NCBI RefSeq assembly: GCF_901709675.1
Contig: NC_051105.1
Coordinates: 1 to 64,000, forward strand
Direction: 5' to 3'
Length of the DNA: 64,000 nt
From: Syngnathus acus
Lineage: Eukaryota; Chordata; Actinopteri; Syngnathiformes; Syngnathidae
The translations under genes and the position numbers were made by a program. Of this stretch, positions 1-10,500 are shown piece after piece. The notes under the pieces were generated by a model, which saw nothing but the letters and a program-made list of their open reading frames with translations, was not told the origin of the DNA and searched no databases. The first letter of the stretch is position 1; each line of letters opens with the position of its first letter.

Positions 1-1509
1 GTATTTCCTAGTTGCTAATGCTCGCTAGCTGCGGTACGCGTAGGACGATATCGCTCCAAATAGGTGACTAGTTCGGTGATATATGTTGAATTTACGGCCG
101 AATGGGACCGGGTGTCAATACAGGAACGGGCTCAGGAGGTTAAAACAAAATTATTTGTTCGTTATTGATTTACGAAAGGACTTAGGTATTATTAGTGTCT
201 ATGGCGGCGCCATTGTTTTGGGGCTGGGGCTTATGGGTACTTCTGCATTGCTAATGCTCATAACATTAGCTACGATACGCCTACAGCTATTTCGTTACAA
301 ATATACGATCTTATTAATGTTATAAATTGATTTTACGGATGAATGGAATCGGGTAAAATACTTTAATAATACCAGGGGATTTGTGGACATTTTATTCCAT
401 TTTGATCGTTGTTTGGGAGAGATGATGTTGTGGAAGATAGGGGGATTACAGAAGCTGCCGGAGTAACGGACAGGAGTTTACGAGTACTTCTGGGGGGTTG
501 GTACCTAGGAGTATCGCGATTTACGTTGATTGGTATTTCTAAATGTACGATTTGATTTAATAAAAAATATGAATTGAATTTTTAATAAAAAACTATGAAT
601 TGAATTTACATCTGAATGTTTTACGACTAACACAATTAAAGAGTGCCAATAGGTTATAGCCGAATTTTTTAGTGCTTATCAGTTGAATGGGGGGGCGTGA
701 TTGGAGGACGAGAGCCGCCACGATGATTCGCCAAGGCTCTTGGGGGGGACGTTCAACGGTGGCGCTGTGACGCAGGAGAGTGGCACTGGGGAAGACCTTC
801 TTTCCAGGTAATATGTAAGGTTACTCCGATTCTTTGAGAGAAACTTCTTTGATGACATAAAATGTATTAAGAGTGGAAATAATACCTTAAAGGTCATTAG
901 CACAGGTAGGCCACATAGATTCCAATTTGCATTTATAATAATAAGGGTGGTCCCCCAATAAAACTGAAATGAAGCAAAACAACATTAAGAGGAAAACAAC
1001 ATTAAATGGAATACAAAGGTGGTTCATGTACATTTAATAGTTGAACAAATCGGTACAACAAAAGGACTAGAAGACTGACCAATTGATCTACTCTGTCTGC
1101 GTTAAAGCTGGAGAGTTGACTGGACAAGCTACTGGAATTTCAATTGACGAAGTAGACACGCTCCGGGGCTTGATCGACCCCGGCGGGGCCTCCCTTGGGC
1201 GAGGGTGTCTGGTGATAATGGCCGAAACACTCTAAGACCCCAAGGTCCACTACTGATGAGGTGTCTACCAAATTTTGACATCCAAATTACCTACAACAAG
1301 GACCCTTTTTAAACAAAACAGTTTTTTTAACAAAAATAGATTTATAAAAAAATATATTAGTTCAAACACAACTAAAGGTTAATGGACACAATTAATATAA
1401 GGGTGGTCTTGTATTTAAGATAAGGTTAGTCTTGTAGGTCTGTACTTTTCGGTAGCTTTTCACTGTTTTTCCGTATTGCTGGTTAGGGACCTGGTTGGCG
1501 CCTCGGCTG

Positions 1510-1613
1510 CCCCTAACCCCTAACCCTAAACCCTAACCCTAACCTTAACCTTAACCCTAACCTTAACCTTTGACCCCTGACCCCTAACCCTGACCCTAAC
1601 CCTAACCTTAATC
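1510..1613. repeat. Degenerate telomere-like tract inside copy A
   Basis: A run of CCCTAA-type hexamers mixed with CCTTAA, CCCCTAA, TTTGACCCCTGA and CCTGACC variants. The matching tract in copy B is at 5262-5365. It is an old internal telomere remnant carried along inside the repeat unit. Confidence 0.85.
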
Positions 1614-2210
1614 TCTAAGGAAAACAGTTGGTTAAATATAAAAACAAAACATTAGGTCAAGAATAATGCAAAGTGAATAGGCATAATGTAATCCAAGGTT
1701 GGAAGGGTAGGTGAGTTTCTCTCAATTTTCTCTCTCAACTTTTTTTCCATCTTGCTGGCCGAAGACCTGGGTAGCGCCTCAGCTACTCGGGGGAGGTTCT
1801 GGTTGAGGTGCAGTCTCGCTTCGCCGGCCTTCGTACCCACTCCAAAATTTATGCGACTCTGGTACGGTGAGGTTTACTGACGGAGACATGCGTCGGCCTG
1901 TGCCCTCCGCTGCCTTCTATCTAACCAACTGGGTCGGCGGACCCTTTGGGGAATGTGTAGCGTGATAACCTTAAAAACCTAACTCGCCCGAGCCTATCGG
2001 ACATCCCAGTATTACCTTAAGCCAAATTATCGGGTCGCATACTTTTCTTATTTTCCCATTTTTTTAACTTTCTACATATGTTCTCTCTTCCCCTCATCTC
2101 TCCTCCCCTTTTCTGTCCTAGGGGGGGAGAGGTATGAGACCATGTGTCGGGTCAGAAAACTCGGGGTTTTGGTTGAGATGCAGTCACATTTCCCATTACC
2201 TATCCGTGGT

Positions 2211-2283
2211 CTCGCTCTCTCTCTCGCGCTCGCGCTCTCTCTCGCGCTCGCTCTCTCTCACACTCTCTCTCTCTCTCTCTCTC
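2211..2283. repeat. CT-rich low-complexity tract with CG interruptions
   Basis: Alternating CT dinucleotides interrupted by CGCGCTCGCG blocks. Simple repeat; it produces an artificial Leu/Ser/Ala reading frame that I do not regard as a gene. Confidence 0.8.
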
Positions 2284-2599
2284 CATCTTCCAAAATAACT
2301 TCCCTAATTTTCATTTTCTTGCTATTGGCTAGAATAAATATGGCGCAGAGAGGCAACTTTTCCAACCTGGTTAGGGCCATCTTCAACCTCTACATAAGGC
2401 AGTGGAATGCTTGCAATCTACCTGAACAGGGACTCTACAGGACCACTAGGAGCGGGGGGAGCAAGCCCTGAGAAGAAGGTTAGGTTCCCTCACTTCGGAG
2501 GATGAATCAAGAGCACGGATTGGCAGGGCCTTTTCCATGGCGGCCTAAGAGGAGACGGGAGAGACGCCAATGGTGAGTTAAGAAGATGAAGACGAAGGA

Positions 2600-2925
2600 A
2601 GAAAACTCGACGACGCGGGGAGTGCAAACAGCGGTAGATGTGCTGCTGGAGCTCCTTGAAGAAAGAAGAAGAAGATACCAAGAACCTGGTCCTAATTTTT
2701 CTGAAGCACGAAGAGGGAGAGAAGATCCATCACAACGGCAGGTGAAGGAACGCATTCACCTACTTAGGATGAAAGCTCGACGACGTGCGAAGGGCCAATG
2801 GTAAATGTGCTGCGGGAACTCTTTGAAGAAAGAAGGAAAAGGTACCGAGAACCTGGTCATAATTCTTCTGAAGCACCCTAAAAAAAAGGGGGGGGAGAAG
2901 ATCCACCGCAACGGCTACTAGTGGA
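2600..2925 (+). repeat. Diverged tandem duplication with coding-like drift
   Basis: Two copies, about 2605-2760 and 2770-2925, period roughly 165-170 bp. Both hold the order CTCGACGACG ... GTGCTGC ... GAAGAAAGAAG ... GAACCTGGTC ... CTGAAGCAC. Read in the same frame, the two copies give related peptides (VDVLLELLEERRRRYQEPG and VNVLRELFEERRKRYREPG), so the differences are mostly conservative. The second copy runs into a stop and a G-rich tract. Either remnants of a gene or a repeat with chance bias; the family is not recognised. Confidence 0.4.
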
Positions 2926-3749
2926 GACAGCATCGGTCCAAGCACGGGACACTGCAACACAAACTTCAAGTCCTAAATTCAACCAGATTCTAGTCTTGAA
3001 ACTGAACCAAATTCTGAAATCAATTCTTTACCCTGAGTCAAATCCTACCCCTTAACCAAATTGCAAACAAAATCCTAAACTTGACCAAATCTAGATTCCA
3101 GAATGAATTTTAAATCCAACCAAATATCTAAAAATTTACGATTTAATTTAATTAAATTACAAAACGAAAAGGCGAAACTATAATCGAATCACATTTTTTA
3201 TTTTAAAGCAGGCCCTAAAAGAAAAAAGAAGAATTTTTCTTCAAACGCATAAAAGAAAACATTGGACGTGATGGGACACTGGAGGGCGCCCTTGACACAT
3301 TAAATCGCGTTGGTACCAACGGACCTCAGTTAGACGTGAATATTATGGACTTAATATTATCCTTTGAATTTAGAAACGAGTAAGTTGGAAAACACTATTA
3401 AATAGTATTAAGAGGTTTTTCAATAAGTTTGATTCTAATCGAATTTTGGAACGAATGCTTTGGTTGGCATGATTGCTGGCGGAGGATTGCTCTGACGTAC
3501 GGCGAAAAAAAAGGTGGGGGCTACTTCCGGTTTGGCTAATGTTTACTAGCTGCCTTGTTTACGAGACTATTGATTCCACATACGGAGTTGGATTAAGGTG
3601 AGTGAGTGTTTTTTAACGAACAAAAGTGACCGGATAGTGCAAATAAACAATACCAATCTAAATGTATTCTATTATTTTCACCGGGAGGAGTAACTTTAAT
3701 AATATTATGTGTTATCGGGGGCCGCCATGACTTTGGCAAGGGCTTATGG

Positions 3750-5735
3750 GTATTTCCTAGTTGCTAATGCTCGCTAGCTGCGGTACGCGTAGGACGATAT
3801 CGCTCCAAATAGGTGACTAGTTCGGTGATATATGTTGAATTTACGGCCGAATGGGACCGGGTGTCAATACAGGAACGGGCTCAGGAGGTTAAAACAAAAA
3901 TTATTTGTTCGTTATTGATTTACGAAAGGACTTAGGTATTATTAGTGTCTATGGGCGGCGCCATTGTTTTGGGGCTGGGGCTTATGGGTACTTCTGCATT
4001 GCTAATGCTCATAACATTAGCTACGATACGCCTACAGCTATTTCGTTACAAATATACGATCTTATTAATGTTATAAATTGATTTTACGGATGAATGGAAT
4101 CGGGTAAAATACTTTAATAATACCAGGGGATTTGTGGACATTTTATTCCATTTTGATCGTTGTTTGGGAGAGATGATGTTGTGGAAGATAGGGGGATTAC
4201 AGAAGCTGCCGGAGTAACGGACAGGAGTTTACGAGTACTTCTGGGGGGTTGGTACCTAGGAGTATCGCGATTTACGTTGATTGGTATTTCTAAATGTACG
4301 ATTTGATTTAATAAAAAATATGAATTGAATTTTTAATAAAAAACTATGAATTGAATTTACATCTGAATGTTTTACGACTAACACAATTAAAGAGTGCCAA
4401 TAGGTTATAGCCGAATTTTTTAGTGCTTATCAGTTGAATGGGGGGGCGTGATTGGAGGACGAGAGCCGCCACGATGATTCGCCAAGGCTCTTGGGGGGGA
4501 CGTTCAACGGTGGCGCTGTGACGCAGGAGAGTGGCACTGGGGAAGACCTTCTTTCCAGGTAATATGTAAGGTTACTCCGATTCTTTGAGAGAAACTTCTT
4601 TGATGACATAAAATGTATTAAGAGTGGAAATAATACCTTAAAGGTCATTAGCACAGGTAGGCCACATAGATTCCAATTTGCATTTATAATAATAAGGGTG
4701 GTCCCCCAATAAAACTGAAATGAAGCAAAACAACATTAAGAGGAAAACAACATTAAATGGAATACAAAGGTGGTTCATGTACATTTAATAGTTGAACAAA
4801 TCGGTACAACAAAAGGACTAGAAGACTGACCAATTGATCTACTCTGTCTGCGTTAAAGCTGGAGAGTTGACTGGACAAGCTACTGGAATTTCAATTGACG
4901 AAGTAGACACGCTCCGGGGCTTGATCGACCCCGGCGGGGCCTCCCTTGGGCGAGGGTGTCTGGTGATAATGGCCGAAACACTCTAAGACCCCAAGGTCCA
5001 CTACTGATGAGGTGTCTACCAAATTTTGACATCCAAATTACCTACAACAAGGACCCTTTTTAAACAAAACAGTTTTTTTTAACAAAAATAGATTTATAAA
5101 AAAATATATTAGTTCAAACACAACTAAAGGTTAATGGACACAATTAATATAAGGGTGGTCTTGTATTTAAGATAAGGTTAGTCTTGTAGGTCTGTACTTT
5201 TCGGTAGCTTTTCACTGTTTTTCCGTATTGCTGGTTAGGGACCTGGTTGGCGCCTCGGCTGCCCCTAACCCCTAACCCTAAACCCTAACCCTAACCTTAA
5301 CCTTAACCCTAACCTTAACCTTTGACCCCTGACCCCTAACCCTGACCCTAACCCTAACCTTAATCTCTAAGGAAAACAGTTGGTTAAATATAAAAACAAA
5401 ACATTAGGTCAAGAATAATGCAAAGTGAATAGGCATAATGTAATCCAAGGTTGGAAGGGTAGGTGAGTTTCTCTCAATTTTCTCTCTCAACTTTTTTTCC
5501 ATCTTGCTGGCCGAAGACCTGGGTAGCGCCTCAGCTACTCGGGGGAGGTTCTGGTTGAGGTGCAGTCTCGCTTCGCCGGCCTTCGTACCCACTCCAAAAT
5601 TTATGCGACTCTGGTACGGTGAGGTTTACTGACGGAGACATGCGTCGGCCTGTGCCCTCCGCTGCCTTCTATCTAACCAACTGGGTCGGCGGACCCTTTG
5701 GGGAATGTGTAGCGTGATAACCTTAAAAACCTAAC
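3750..5735. repeat. Subtelomeric tandem unit, copy B, truncated at telomere repeats
   Basis: Direct repeat of bases 1-1983, offset 3749 to 3752 because of three one-base insertions. It matches copy A up to TTAAAAACCTAAC, where copy A continues with TCGCCCGAGC (from 1984) but copy B runs into CCCTAA repeats. The last bases, CCTAAC, are common to both sides of the junction, so the switch happened at telomere-like microhomology. The right-hand 1.77 kb of the unit is missing. Confidence 0.9.
5262..5365. repeat. Degenerate telomere-like tract inside copy B
   Basis: Copy of the 1510-1613 tract, same variants in the same order. It belongs to the duplicated subtelomeric unit, not to the homogeneous telomere array that follows at 5731. 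Confidence 0.85.
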
Positions 5736-5854
5736 CCTAACCCTAACCCTAACCCTAACCCTAACCCTAACCCTAACCCTTAACCCTAACCCTAACCCTA
5801 ACCCTAACCCTAACCCTAACCCTAACCCTAACCCTAACCCTAACCCTAACCCTA
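5731..5854. repeat. Interstitial telomere array (CCCTAA)n
   Basis: About 20 nearly perfect CCCTAA hexamers on the plus strand with one slipped unit near 5779. C-rich on the plus strand means the chromosome end it came from faced left, with titin on the centromere side. It abuts copy B on the left and a mobile-element fragment on the right; both joints fall inside telomere-like microhomology (CCTAAC on the left, CCCTA on the right). Confidence 0.95.
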
Positions 5855-6186
5855 GCGGCCGAAACGTTGTCAGGGCACACTTTCATTATATATTGGCCAT
5901 TCTAAATCTAAAAAAAGATATTTTTATCAAAAACTGCTTTAATAAAAACAATTCTGTTCAGAAAAAAATACCTTTATTACATATATAAATAATTACATAT
6001 ATAACAAAGGCAAAATCCTAATTATGGAGCAAGGTTGGACCACGGTCCACTATGGCCGACGCCGCCGCTTTGCTCACCAGAACCCTGGGCTGGAGGCTGG
6101 GAGGTGTGCTGGACGGATGGACCGTGCTTTTGCCCCTCCTTCCTATGGGAGGCGGGGCTCCTACCACAATCCTAACCCTAACCCTA
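5850..6186 (+). mobile_element. 5'-truncated copy of the hammerhead-bearing element
   Basis: Bases 5850-6169 repeat 7083-7402 at a constant offset of 1233. The copy starts in the middle of the ribozyme: the loop of stem II, the GAAA (5861-5864) and the GTC (5869-5871) are present, but the upstream half (CUGANGA and the 5' strand of stem I) is missing. The 5' break lies at CCCTA, which the element shares with the telomere array before it. After 6169 the copy goes into a few telomere-like hexamers and then decayed C-rich sequence. 5' truncation is normal for retroelements that copy from their 3' end. No protein is recognisable. Confidence 0.7.
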
Positions 6187-6226
6187 CCATAATCCTTTCC
6201 CCCGTTCCTGTCCACACCCTCATCCT

Positions 6227-6326
6227 ATCCTAACCCTAACCCTAACCCTAACCCCAACCCTAACCCTAACCCTAATCCTAACCCTAACCCTAACCCTAAC
6301 CCCAACCCTAACCCTAACCCTAATCC
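6227..6326. repeat. Variant telomere array with 48-bp higher-order unit
   Basis: Two identical 48-bp blocks of eight hexamers, in which one CCCCAA and one CCTAAT variant recur at the same place. Same CCCTAA orientation as the other arrays. It separates the truncated element copy on its left from the longer copy on its right. Confidence 0.9.
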
Positions 6327-6953
6327 AATTCCCTGTATACGTCCCACTAGGAACAGAAATTCCAAACAGCAGGCTCAATTAACGTAATTAGGATAAATTT
6401 ATTTAAATTGATTTGGACCCACATACCTTATTAAAATTTATTCGGACCCACTTACCTTGGATACCTACCTTGGATACTTACCTCGAATTGGTGCCACGCC
6501 TCTGGTCCCCGGACCACGCCCACCTAAAAAAATCACAAAACAAAATCACAAAAAGCAAAAAATCAACAAATTATGCATGTATGTAAATACCTACCTGCAT
6601 AATCCACTCACCTGTAGTCCACGCCTCTGGTCCCCGGACCACGCCCACTAAAACATCACAAAAGATAAAAAATCACAAAAGCTAAAAAATCACAAAAGAC
6701 AAAAAGTCAATATATAATAAAGAAAATTTTTTAATAAAATAAATATATAAGTAAACAAAACAAAAAACAAGACAACACAATATTCAAATTCTACTTCATA
6801 ACAACAAATTGTTAATAGAACACATTCAATAAGGCATAAACCAGTATCGTTTCCAGAAAGAAAAAAGTCAAAAACCAGTTTTATTTCCAAAAAGAAAAGA
6901 AGTCAAAAACGAAAACATAAATTTGAAATTAGAAACTCGAACCGAACAGAGAG

Positions 6954-6961
6954 TATAAATA
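6954..6961 (+). promoter_or_regulatory. TATA box of the retroelement, with a possible initiator downstream
   Basis: TATAAATA, followed 23 bases later by CTCAGTG, an initiator-like motif with A at 6977. The spacing is slightly short for a TATA-Inr pair. It lies about 85 bp upstream of the ribozyme, as expected if the transcript begins just before the ribozyme. Confidence 0.5.
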
Positions 6962-7026
6962 GACGTGCAGACGCTCAGTGCGTTGAGGGAGAGCAAAGGG
7001 TGAACAACTCAGCAGTAATTGCATAC

Positions 7027-7032
7027 AATAAA
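7027..7032 (+). terminator. Poly(A) signal in the retroelement
   Basis: AATAAA about 50 bases after the putative start site and 30 bases before the ribozyme. A promoter followed closely by a poly(A) signal is the U3-R arrangement of terminal repeats. Confidence 0.4.
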
Positions 7033-7061
7033 ATTCAGCAATTTTTCATCATTTTTTGTTT

Positions 7062-7113
7062 GTGTGCCAGACCTGAGGAAGGCCCTAGCGGCCGAAACGT
7101 TGTCAGGGCACAC
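7062..7113 (+). ncRNA. Hammerhead ribozyme-like motif, type I, minimal stem III
   Basis: The parts of a hammerhead occur in the right order. Stem I: GTGTGCC (7062-7068) pairs perfectly with GGCACAC (7107-7113). Core: CTGAGGA (7073-7079), fitting CUGANGA. Stem II: GGCC (7081-7084) with GGCC (7090-7093), loop CTAGC. Core: GAAA (7094-7097). Stem III: A7097-T7103 and C7098-G7102 closing the triloop GTT. Cleavage triplet GTC (7102-7104), predicted cut after 7104. One departure: an extra unpaired A at 7080 between the core and stem II, which could weaken activity. An open stem I with a two-pair stem III is the form known from Penelope-like elements. Activity is not proven. Confidence 0.6.
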
Positions 7114-7402
7114 TTTCATTATATATTGGCCATTCTAAATCTAAAAAAAGATATTTTTATCAAAAACTGCTTTAATAAAAACAATTCTGTTCAGAAAAAA
7201 ATACCTTTATTACATATATAAATAATTACATATATAACAAAGGCAAAATCCTAATTATGGAGCAAGGTTGGACCACGGTCCACTATGGCCGACGCCGCCG
7301 CTTTGCTCACCAGAACCCTGGGCTGGAGGCTGGGAGGTGTGCTGGACGGATGGACCGTGCTTTTGCCCCTCCTTCCTATGGGAGGCGGGGCTCCTACCAC
7401 AA

Positions 7403-7550
7403 CCCTAACCCTAACCCTAACCCTAACCCTAACCCTAACCCTAACCCTAACCCTAACCCTAACCCTAACCGAAACCCTAACCCTAACCGAAACCCTAACC
7501 GAAACCCTAACCGAAACCCTAACCCTAACCCTAACCCTAACCCTAGCAGC
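7403..7550. repeat. Telomere array with CCGAAA variants
   Basis: Eleven or so clean CCCTAA hexamers, then CCGAAA variants every few hexamers, grading into the 40-bp satellite. It shows directly how the satellite unit could have arisen from variant telomere sequence. Confidence 0.9.
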
Positions 7551-10500
7551 ACATAGCCCTAACCGAAACCCTAACCCTAACCCTAGCAGCACATAGCCCT
7601 AACCGAAACCCTAACCCTAACCCTAGCAGCACATAGCCCTAACCGAAACCCTAACCCTAACCCTAGCAGCACATAGCCCTAACCGAAACCCTAACCCTAA
7701 CCCTAGCAGCACATAGCCCTAACCGAAACCCTAACCCTAACCCTAGCAGCACATAGCCCTAACCGAAACCCTAACCCTAACCCTAGCAGCACATAGCCCT
7801 AACCGAAACCCTAACCCTAACCCTAGCAGCACATAGCCCTAACCGAAACCCTAACCCTAACCCTAGCAGCACATAGCCCTAACCGAAACCCTAACCCTAA
7901 CCCTAGCAGCACATAGCCCTAACCGAAACCCTAACCCTAACCCTAGCAGCACATAGCCCTAACCGAAACCCTAACCCTAACCCTAGCAGCACATAGCCCT
8001 AACCGAAACCCTAACCCTAACCCTAGCAGCACATAGCCCTAACCGAAACCCTAACCCTAACCCTAGCAGCACATAGCCCTAACCGAAACCCTAACCCTAA
8101 CCCTAGCAGCACATAGCCCTAACCGAAACCCTAACCCTAACCCTAGCAGCACATAGCCCTAACCGAAACCCTAACCCTAACCCTAGCAGCACATAGCCCT
8201 AACCGAAACCCTAACCCTAACCCTAGCAGCACATAGCCCTAAGCGAAACCCTAACCCTAACCCTAGCAGCACATAGCCCTAAGCGAAACCCTAACCCTAA
8301 CCCTAGCAGCACATAGCCCTAAGCGAAACCCTAACCCTAACCCTAGCAGCACATAGCCCTAAGCGAAACCCTAACCCTAACCCTAGCAGCACATAGCCCT
8401 AAGCGAAACCCTAACCCTAACCCTAGCAGCACATAGCCCTAAGCGAAACCCTAACCCTAACCCTAGCAGCACATAGCCCTAAGCGAAACCCTAACCCTAA
8501 CCCTAGCAGCACATAGCCCTAAGCGAAACCCTAACCCTAACCCTAGCAGCACATAGCCCTAAGCGAAACCCTAACCCTAACCCTAGCAGCACATAGCCCT
8601 AAGCGAAACCCTAACCCTAACCCTAGCAGCACATAGCCCTAAGCGAAACCCTAACCCTAACCCTAGCAGCACATAGCCCTAAGCGAAACCCTAACCCTAA
8701 CCCTAGCAGCACATAGCCCTAAGCGAAACCCTAACCCTAACCCTAGCAGCACATAGCCCTAAGCGAAACCCTAACCCTAACCCTAGCAGCACATAGCCCT
8801 AAGCGAAACCCTAACCCTAACCCTAGCAGCACATAGCCCTAAGCGAAACCCTAACCCTAACCCTAGCAGCACATAGCCCTAAGCGAAACCCTAACCCTAA
8901 CCCTAGCAGCACATAGCCCTAAGCGAAACCCTAACCCTAACCCTAGCAGCACATAGCCCTAAGCGAAACCCTAACCCTAACCCTAGCAGCACATAGCCCT
9001 AAGCGAAACCCTAACCCTAACCCTAGCAGCACATAGCCCTAAGCGAAACCCTAACCCTAACCCTAGCAGCACATAGCCCTAAGCGAAACCCTAACCCTAA
9101 CCCTAGCAGCACATAGCCCTAAGCGAAACCCTAACCCTAACCCTAGCAGCACATAGCCCTAAGCGAAACCCTAACCCTAACCCTAGCAGCACATAGCCCT
9201 AAGCGAAACCCTAACCCTAACCCTAGCAGCACATAGCCCTAAGCGAAACCCTAACCCTAACCCTAGCAGCACATAGCCCTAAGCGAAACCCTAACCCTAA
9301 CCCTAGCAGCACATAGCCCTAAGCGAAACCCTAACCCTAACCCTAGCAGCACATAGCCCTAAGCGAAACCCTAACCCTAACCCTAGCAGCACATAGCCCT
9401 AAGCGAAACCCTAACCCTAACCCTAGCAGCACATAGCCCTAAGCGAAACCCTAACCCTAACCCTAGCAGCACATAGCCCTAAGCGAAACCCTAACCCTAA
9501 CCCTAGCAGCACATAGCCCTAAGCGAAACCCTAACCCTAACCCTAGCAGCACATAGCCCTAAGCGAAACCCTAACCCTAACCCTAGCAGCACATAGCCCT
9601 AAGCGAAACCCTAACCCTAACCCTAGCAGCACATAGCCCTAAGCGAAACCCTAACCCTAACCCTAGCAGCACATAGCCCTAAGCGAAACCCTAACCCTAA
9701 CCCTAGCAGCACATAGCCCTAAGCGAAACCCTAACCCTAACCCTAGCAGCACATAGCCCTAAGCGAAACCCTAACCCTAACCCTAGCAGCACATAGCCCT
9801 AAGCGAAACCCTAACCCTAACCCTAGCAGCACATAGCCCTAAGCGAAACCCTAACCCTAACCCTAGCAGCACATAGCCCTAAGCGAAACCCTAACCCTAA
9901 CCCTAGCAGCACATAGCCCTAAGCGAAACCCTAACCCTAACCCTAGCAGCACATAGCCCTAAGCGAAACCCTAACCCTAACCCTAGCAGCACATAGCCCT
10001 AAGCGAAACCCTAACCCTAACCCTAGCAGCACATAGCCCTAAGCGAAACCCTAACCCTAACCCTAGCAGCACATAGCCCTAAGCGAAACCCTAACCCTAA
10101 CCCTAGCAGCACATAGCCCTAAGCGAAACCCTAACCCTAACCCTAGCAGCACATAGCCCTAAGCGAAACCCTAACCCTAACCCTAGCAGCACATAGCCCT
10201 AAGCGAAACCCTAACCCTAACCCTAGCAGCACATAGCCCTAAGCGAAACCCTAACCCTAACCCTAGCAGCACATAGCCCTAACCCTAACCCTAACCCTAA
10301 CCCTAGCAGCACATAGCCCTAAGCGAACCCTAACCCTAACCCTAGCAGCACATAGCCCTAACCCTAACCCTAACCCTAACCCTAGCAGCACATAGCCCTA
10401 AGCGAAACCCTAACCCTAACCCTAGCAGCACATAGCCCTAAGCGAAACCCTAACCCTAACCCTAGCAGCACATAGCCCTAAGCGAAACCCTAACCCTAAC

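Larger units (their letters stand above)
1..3749. repeat. Subtelomeric tandem unit, copy A (about 3.75 kb)
   Basis: The sequence starting at base 1 reappears at 3750 and stays almost identical, with only single-base length changes in homopolymers, so one full period is about 3749 bp. I recognise no gene in it; the reading frames present are short and without known motifs. It contains a degenerate telomere tract (1510-1613), a CT-rich tract (about 2211-2283) and a diverged internal duplication (about 2600-2925). The first 650 bases also carry weak internal repeats, such as TTGAATTTACGG near 86 and TTGATTTTACGG near 326, and GGGCTTATGGGTA near 228 and 3740. A subtelomeric repeat is inferred from its tandem arrangement and contact with CCCTAA arrays. 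Confidence 0.85.
6327..7402 (+). mobile_element. LTR-like, hammerhead-bearing retroelement (Penelope-like or retrozyme-like), non-coding copy
   Basis: About 1.08 kb bounded on both sides by telomere repeats. Seen in order: a 25-bp direct repeat CCTCTGGTCCCCGGACCACG... at about 6498 and 6622; an A-rich stretch with many ATCACAAAA motifs; a TATA box at 6954-6961; a poly(A) signal AATAAA at 7027-7032; a hammerhead-like fold at 7062-7113; and a 3' portion of about 290 bp ending in CCACAA joined directly to CCCTAA. Promoter, poly(A) signal and ribozyme in this order resemble the terminal repeat of a Penelope-like element or a retrozyme. No reverse transcriptase or endonuclease is encoded here, so it is either a solo terminal repeat or a non-autonomous element. 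The class assignment is inference. Confidence 0.55.

Noticed and set aside
679-903. 74-codon minus-strand ORF, also at 4430-4654
   Set aside because: Duplicated only because the whole 3.75-kb unit is duplicated; no similarity to known proteins that I recognise.
1209-1270. A second hammerhead: GGCCGAAAC near 1219 and CTGATGAGGTGTCTACC near 1253
   Set aside because: The two core words are in the order of a type II ribozyme, but stem II pairs only three bases and no workable stem III or stem I hairpin with a UH triplet lies between them. Read as type I, the GAAA is replaced by AAAT.
2142-2471. 109-codon ORF beginning MCRVRKLG
   Set aside because: Half of it is a CT microsatellite read as Leu-Ser-Ala; no domain; no matching frame in a second repeat copy because that copy is truncated.
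7251-7596. Open frames of Asn-Pro, Thr-Leu or Val-Arg repeats
   Set aside because: They are translations of CCCTAA repeats in three frames; no independent coding evidence.
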